A stretch of DNA of 8,685 bases. Source: Kiritimatiellales bacterium. Its GTDB lineage: Bacteria > Verrucomicrobiota > Kiritimatiellia > Kiritimatiellales > Pontiellaceae. This document shows positions 6,521 to 8,685 of this stretch, one piece after another. The notes under the pieces were generated by a model. The model ran no database searches and was not told the DNA's origin. It saw nothing but the letters and a program-made list of their open reading frames with translations. Every line of letters begins with the position of its first letter. Position 1 is the first letter of the stretch. The translations under genes were made by a program, and so were the position numbers. Location of the stretch: positions 1 to 8,685 of the forward strand of contig DAOVNC010000132.1 of assembly GCA_030630445.1 (NCBI GenBank), given 5' to 3'.

Positions 6521-7135
6521 CTACCAATCATTGCCACTGACTGCGGCGGGAACGGCCAGCTTGAAGGCCCTGTTCTTTCCATTCTCATCGATGAAGCCAA
6601 CCACATTGCCATCGCGATCGAACAAGGTGCCTCGCGTCCATTCGCGGATAGTGTCGATCCCCTTTTCGCGGATCACCCGCCCGGAACGGGTATCGATAAT
6701 CTTTCCATCCTTGTCCACCACGACGAGCAGGAAGGTCTCGTACTTGCCGCCCACATTAATGTTTCCGCTGGTGCGTCCCAGGGCATACATCCGGCTCTTG
6801 AATTCGAACGTGTTGTCGTTGTCGCGCGAGAAGGTGAAGTCATTCTTGACCACATCGACAATGCCGTAGTAGCCCGTGTGAATCTGCCGCCCGATCACAT
6901 AGAGCTCTGCCGTGAGCGTGTCGGAATACGGCTGCCCACCGGACTTGCGGATCTTTACGCGAACCTGCACCTGTTCAACCTTGGCCTCGCCACTGCTTCC
7001 GGCACCAATATTTTTCCGGTGGCGCTTGGTGGAAACATCCATATCCAGCCGCAACGGGAAAACCGTCTGCGCACTAGACGCCACGACACACCCGACAAGG
7101 GCAACACCTAATAAACCTTTAACCCTGCTTTTCAT
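6521..7135 (-). CDS. Exported hypothetical protein, 204 residues
   Basis: I do not recognise this family. The N-terminus is a signal peptide: the basic MKSRVK is followed by a hydrophobic stretch. L13-V14-G15-C16 fits a lipobox, while ASSA-Q (19-23) would suit signal peptidase I, so lipoprotein versus soluble export is unresolved. The mature part is rich in predicted beta-strands, with alternating patterns at VEQVQVRVKI (53-62), TAELYVIGR (75-83) and ETFLLVVVDKDGKII (133-147). Two short D-x-D/N-G turns occur, DKDGK (141-145) and DRDGN (173-177). A strong AAGGAGG ribosome binding site (complement of 7142-7148) lies 6 nt before the ATG, which fixes the start. It is transcribed away from the small lipoprotein gene. 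Its 3' end faces the tRNA terminator. Confidence 0.8.
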   Translation of the reverse strand: MKSRVKGLLGVALVGCVVASSAQTVFPLRLDMDVSTKRHRKNIGAGSSGEAKVEQVQVRVKIRKSGGQPYSDTLTAELYVIGRQIHTGYYGIVDVVKNDFTFSRDNDNTFEFKSRMYALGRTSGNINVGGKYETFLLVVVDKDGKIIDTRSGRVIREKGIDTIREWTRGTLFDRDGNVVGFIDENGKNRAFKLAVPAAVSGNDW

Positions 7136-7148
7136 CCCAGTCCTCCTT

Positions 7149-7315
7149 GGTTTCCTTGATTCTTAAACAATTGCCAGACCCAGGCAATATAACCGGGTCG
7201 CCCTCCTTTATCCAGACTGAATCGCTTGGAAGCGGGGATTTGGGTGCAGATGGATCTAGAGCTTCATCCATCCAACAGGTACAGTGCCTTGACTCATTTG
7301 GAAAGGAGGCAGAAC
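7149..7315. promoter_or_regulatory. Divergent upstream region with two dyads
   Basis: This region lies between two divergent genes. ATTGCC-(7)-GGCAAT (7170-7188) is a dyad near the upstream side of the - strand gene. GATGGAT-(10)-ATCCATC (7249-7272) is a 7-bp dyad that may fold in the leader of the + strand lipoprotein mRNA. No convincing -35/-10 pair was found in either direction. AAAGGAGG (7302-7309) is the ribosome binding site of the lipoprotein gene. Confidence 0.35.
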
Positions 7316-7555
7316 ATGAAAACATTAATAAACCTCTCGCTGGCCGTTGTGGTGGCCGCCACATTGTCGGGCTGCGCAGGAGCGGCATTCAACCGGGTCG
7401 CCCTCACGCTGAACCGCAACATTACAGTGGGCCAGGAGTTGGTAGACCTGCAGGAGGCCCACGAAAAGGGCGTGATTAGCGACACTGAATATGCACAGGC
7501 CAAAACAGATATCCTGAACATGGTTTCCGCGTTTGGCGAACTGAAGGACGACTAG
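7316..7555 (+). CDS. Small lipoprotein with SHOCT-like C-terminal motif
   Basis: A 79-residue protein. Residues 1-19 form a signal peptide with lipobox L17-S18-G19-C20, so it should be a membrane-anchored lipoprotein. After a short spacer, about residues 43-66 read DLQEAHEKGVISDTEYAQAK followed by TDIL. This fits the SHOCT pattern (L..L.d.GvIs..Ef...K..lL), a short C-terminal helical hairpin of unknown partner found in many bacterial proteins. A perfect AAAGGAGG 6 nt upstream fixes the ATG; an in-frame ATG at 7226 would put about 30 non-hydrophobic residues before the signal peptide. The function is unknown. The SHOCT assignment is by eye and moderately sure. Confidence 0.82.
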   Translation: MKTLINLSLAVVVAATLSGCAGAAFNRVALTLNRNITVGQELVDLQEAHEKGVISDTEYAQAKTDILNMVSAFGELKDD

Positions 7556-7590
7556 TACTCTGTATCACCTAAACATGTCGGGATGAGAAA

Positions 7591-7720
7591 CCACGAATCT
7601 TCACGAATCCCACTAATTTTTCTTTGCGGGATCCGAGGTCGAAACAAATAGGGCTGCGAAAGAGCGGAGACTAAAAAGAGTCCTTTTTGTTTCGCGTTCA
7701 TTCGTGTCCGTTCGTAGTTA
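7591..7720. repeat. Inverted pair of 10-nt-periodic ACGAAT repeats
   Basis: The left arm carries ACGAAT at 7593 and 7603 and a degenerate ACTAAT at 7612. The right arm has TTCG at 7691, 7701 and 7711, exactly 10 nt apart. Its reverse complement reads AACTACGAACGGACACGAAT, against AACCACGAATCTTCACGAAT on the left. The arms are separated by about 75 nt and could pair in a long imperfect stem. It is non-coding. Confidence 0.65.
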
Positions 7721-7912
7721 AAAAATATCCGATAGCAGAAGCGTAGGTTTAAGGTTCACACGATACCAGTGTCCTGTCTCGCAAATAAACTGGTGCTTGG
7801 AAACCCCACCAAACACATCTGTTTACCTCTACCCGGATACGCGCTACCTTTTCTTCTTTTTGGAAACGTTCCGCTCGCCAGCGGATAGCCTATACTGAAA
7901 AAAGGTATGAAT
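7721..7912 (+). promoter_or_regulatory. Non-coding upstream region of the PA14 gene
   Basis: No gene is seen in this part of the 357-bp gap. CCAGT at 7766-7770 and ACTGG near 7789 form a weak dyad. TATACT at 7891-7896 is a good -10 candidate without a matching -35. The hairpin TCCGCT-CGCC-AGCGGA at 7870-7885 lies where the -35 would be and might be an operator. AAAGG at 7901-7905 is 7 nt before the ATG at 7913. Confidence 0.35.
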
Positions 7913-8685
7913 ATGAAAAAGCACTTATCCTATGCCGGACTTGCCATGGGGGTGGTTTTCGGACTCTTCTTCGTTGCCGAGGCGAAAAGCGCCCAAGGTG
8001 TTGTTCAGGAAACCTGGACCAAGCTCAAGGGAGGAACCGTCAGCGAGTTGACCGAAAACAAGCGGTACGCGCGCACGTCCAACAAGGTCCGGATTCTCGA
8101 CGAGTTTGCCGACGCCGACCTCGGCGAGGAATACGGTTCGCGCTATTCAGCCCTGCTCATCCCGCCCAAAACCGGCGACTACACCTTTTGGATCGCGGCC
8201 GACGATACCGCCGAACTTTGGCTGAGCACGGATGAGGATCCTTCCAACCTCGGGAAAGTGATCTCGCTCAACCGGTATTCGGGGGAACGAAAGTGGACCC
8301 GGAAGGACCAGAAATCTTCTGCCGTCCAGCTCAAGAAAGGCCATCTTTATTTTATCCGTGCCCTTCACAAACAAGGCGGTGGCGGCAACCACTTCTCCGT
8401 GGCGTGGCAGGGTCCCGGTTTTAAGCAAAAGGTCATCCGCGCGGCATCCCTTGAGATACCGCCACTCGATAAACGCACCATGGAACTGGGAAAGAAAACC
8501 TATCTGGCTGAACAGCGAACCACCAAAATACTCAAGGCACTGGAAACCACATCCCCGGATCGCACCGAGGCTTTGGTCGGCAAGCTAAACAAGACCGAGC
8601 GGACCAATGCGGCCGAGGCTCTGGCCAAGCTCAGCCAAGCCACCAAGAAAACCTCCTCCCCGGAAAACCTGGCCAAGATTAAACC
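7913..8685 (+). CDS. Secreted PA14-domain protein, 3'-truncated
   Basis: 257 codons are visible and the frame runs off the end. Residues 1 to about 27 form a signal peptide (hydrophobic GVVFGLFFV, then possible cleavage after AEA or KSA). Residues of about 34-180 match a PA14 domain, a beta-sandwich carbohydrate-binding module. Visible signs are YSALLIPPKTGDYTFWIAAD, DTAELWLS, then KKGHLYFIRALHK and FSVAWQGPGF. From about 186 the chain becomes Lys/Ala/Glu-rich and probably helical. PA14 domains in PVC bacteria are often attached to enzymes or cytochromes, but no catalytic part is inside the window. An ATG six bases upstream (7907) is also in frame, but AAAGG is too close to it, so 7913 is preferred. 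A role in binding extracellular glycans is inferred. Confidence 0.85.
   Translation, partial: MKKHLSYAGLAMGVVFGLFFVAEAKSAQGVVQETWTKLKGGTVSELTENKRYARTSNKVRILDEFADADLGEEYGSRYSALLIPPKTGDYTFWIAADDTAELWLSTDEDPSNLGKVISLNRYSGERKWTRKDQKSSAVQLKKGHLYFIRALHKQGGGGNHFSVAWQGPGFKQKVIRAASLEIPPLDKRTMELGKKTYLAEQRTTKILKALETTSPDRTEALVGKLNKTERTNAAEALAKLSQATKKTSSPENLAKIK

Noticed and set aside
6479..7111. 210-codon open frame on the + strand
   Set aside because: Shadow of the 204-aa exported protein, which has the better start, a signal peptide and a perfect ribosome binding site.
7226..7315. 30-residue N-terminal extension of the SHOCT-like lipoprotein
   Set aside because: The internal ATG at 7316 has a perfect ribosome binding site and begins a standard lipoprotein signal peptide.

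Overview
The window looks like a chromosomal segment of a GC-rich, Gram-negative-type bacterium. A formylglycine-dependent sulfatase, a PA14-domain secreted protein, a DUF1566/EF-hand protein and several lipoproteins fit the PVC group, most plausibly a marine, polysaccharide-degrading Kiritimatiellota or Verrucomicrobiota relative. That placement is inferred from gene style; no phylogenetic marker was compared.

Left part (1-2703, + strand): the 3' portion of a gene for an exported protein with two DUF1566 (Lcl C-terminal-like) modules and a C-terminal EF-hand pair is followed 54 nt later by a secreted type I sulfatase. A perfect 17-bp palindrome lies in the gap. The 289-bp convergent gap after the sulfatase (2704-2992) holds a strongly self-complementary, repeat-like element and a perfect hairpin touching the obg stop codon.

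Centre (2993-4875, - strand): the conserved housekeeping order rplU-rpmA-obg (ribosomal proteins L21 and L27, and the ribosome-assembly GTPase Obg). A TTGACA promoter lies upstream of rplU. An intrinsic terminator separates rpmA from obg. The bases next to the obg start are degenerate 7-nt repeats in place of a normal ribosome binding site.

Right of centre (5023-6443, + strand): two lipoprotein genes. The second is a thioredoxin-fold protein with a WCPPC active site. Both end in a similar domain of about 60 residues resembling GspB/PulC-type secretion-pathway domains. A tRNA-Ala(GGC) gene follows, with a clear promoter and a UUCG-loop terminator.

Right end (6444-8685): an unrecognised exported 204-aa protein (- strand) diverges from a 79-aa SHOCT-like lipoprotein (+ strand). 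A 357-bp non-coding gap carries an inverted pair of 10-nt-periodic repeats. The window ends inside a PA14-domain secreted protein that runs off the edge.

No CRISPR array, transposase, integrase or phage gene is visible. I do not see a clearly new defence or metabolic system. The most distinctive signals are the paired lipoproteins with the shared C-terminal domain and three different kinds of intergenic repeat.
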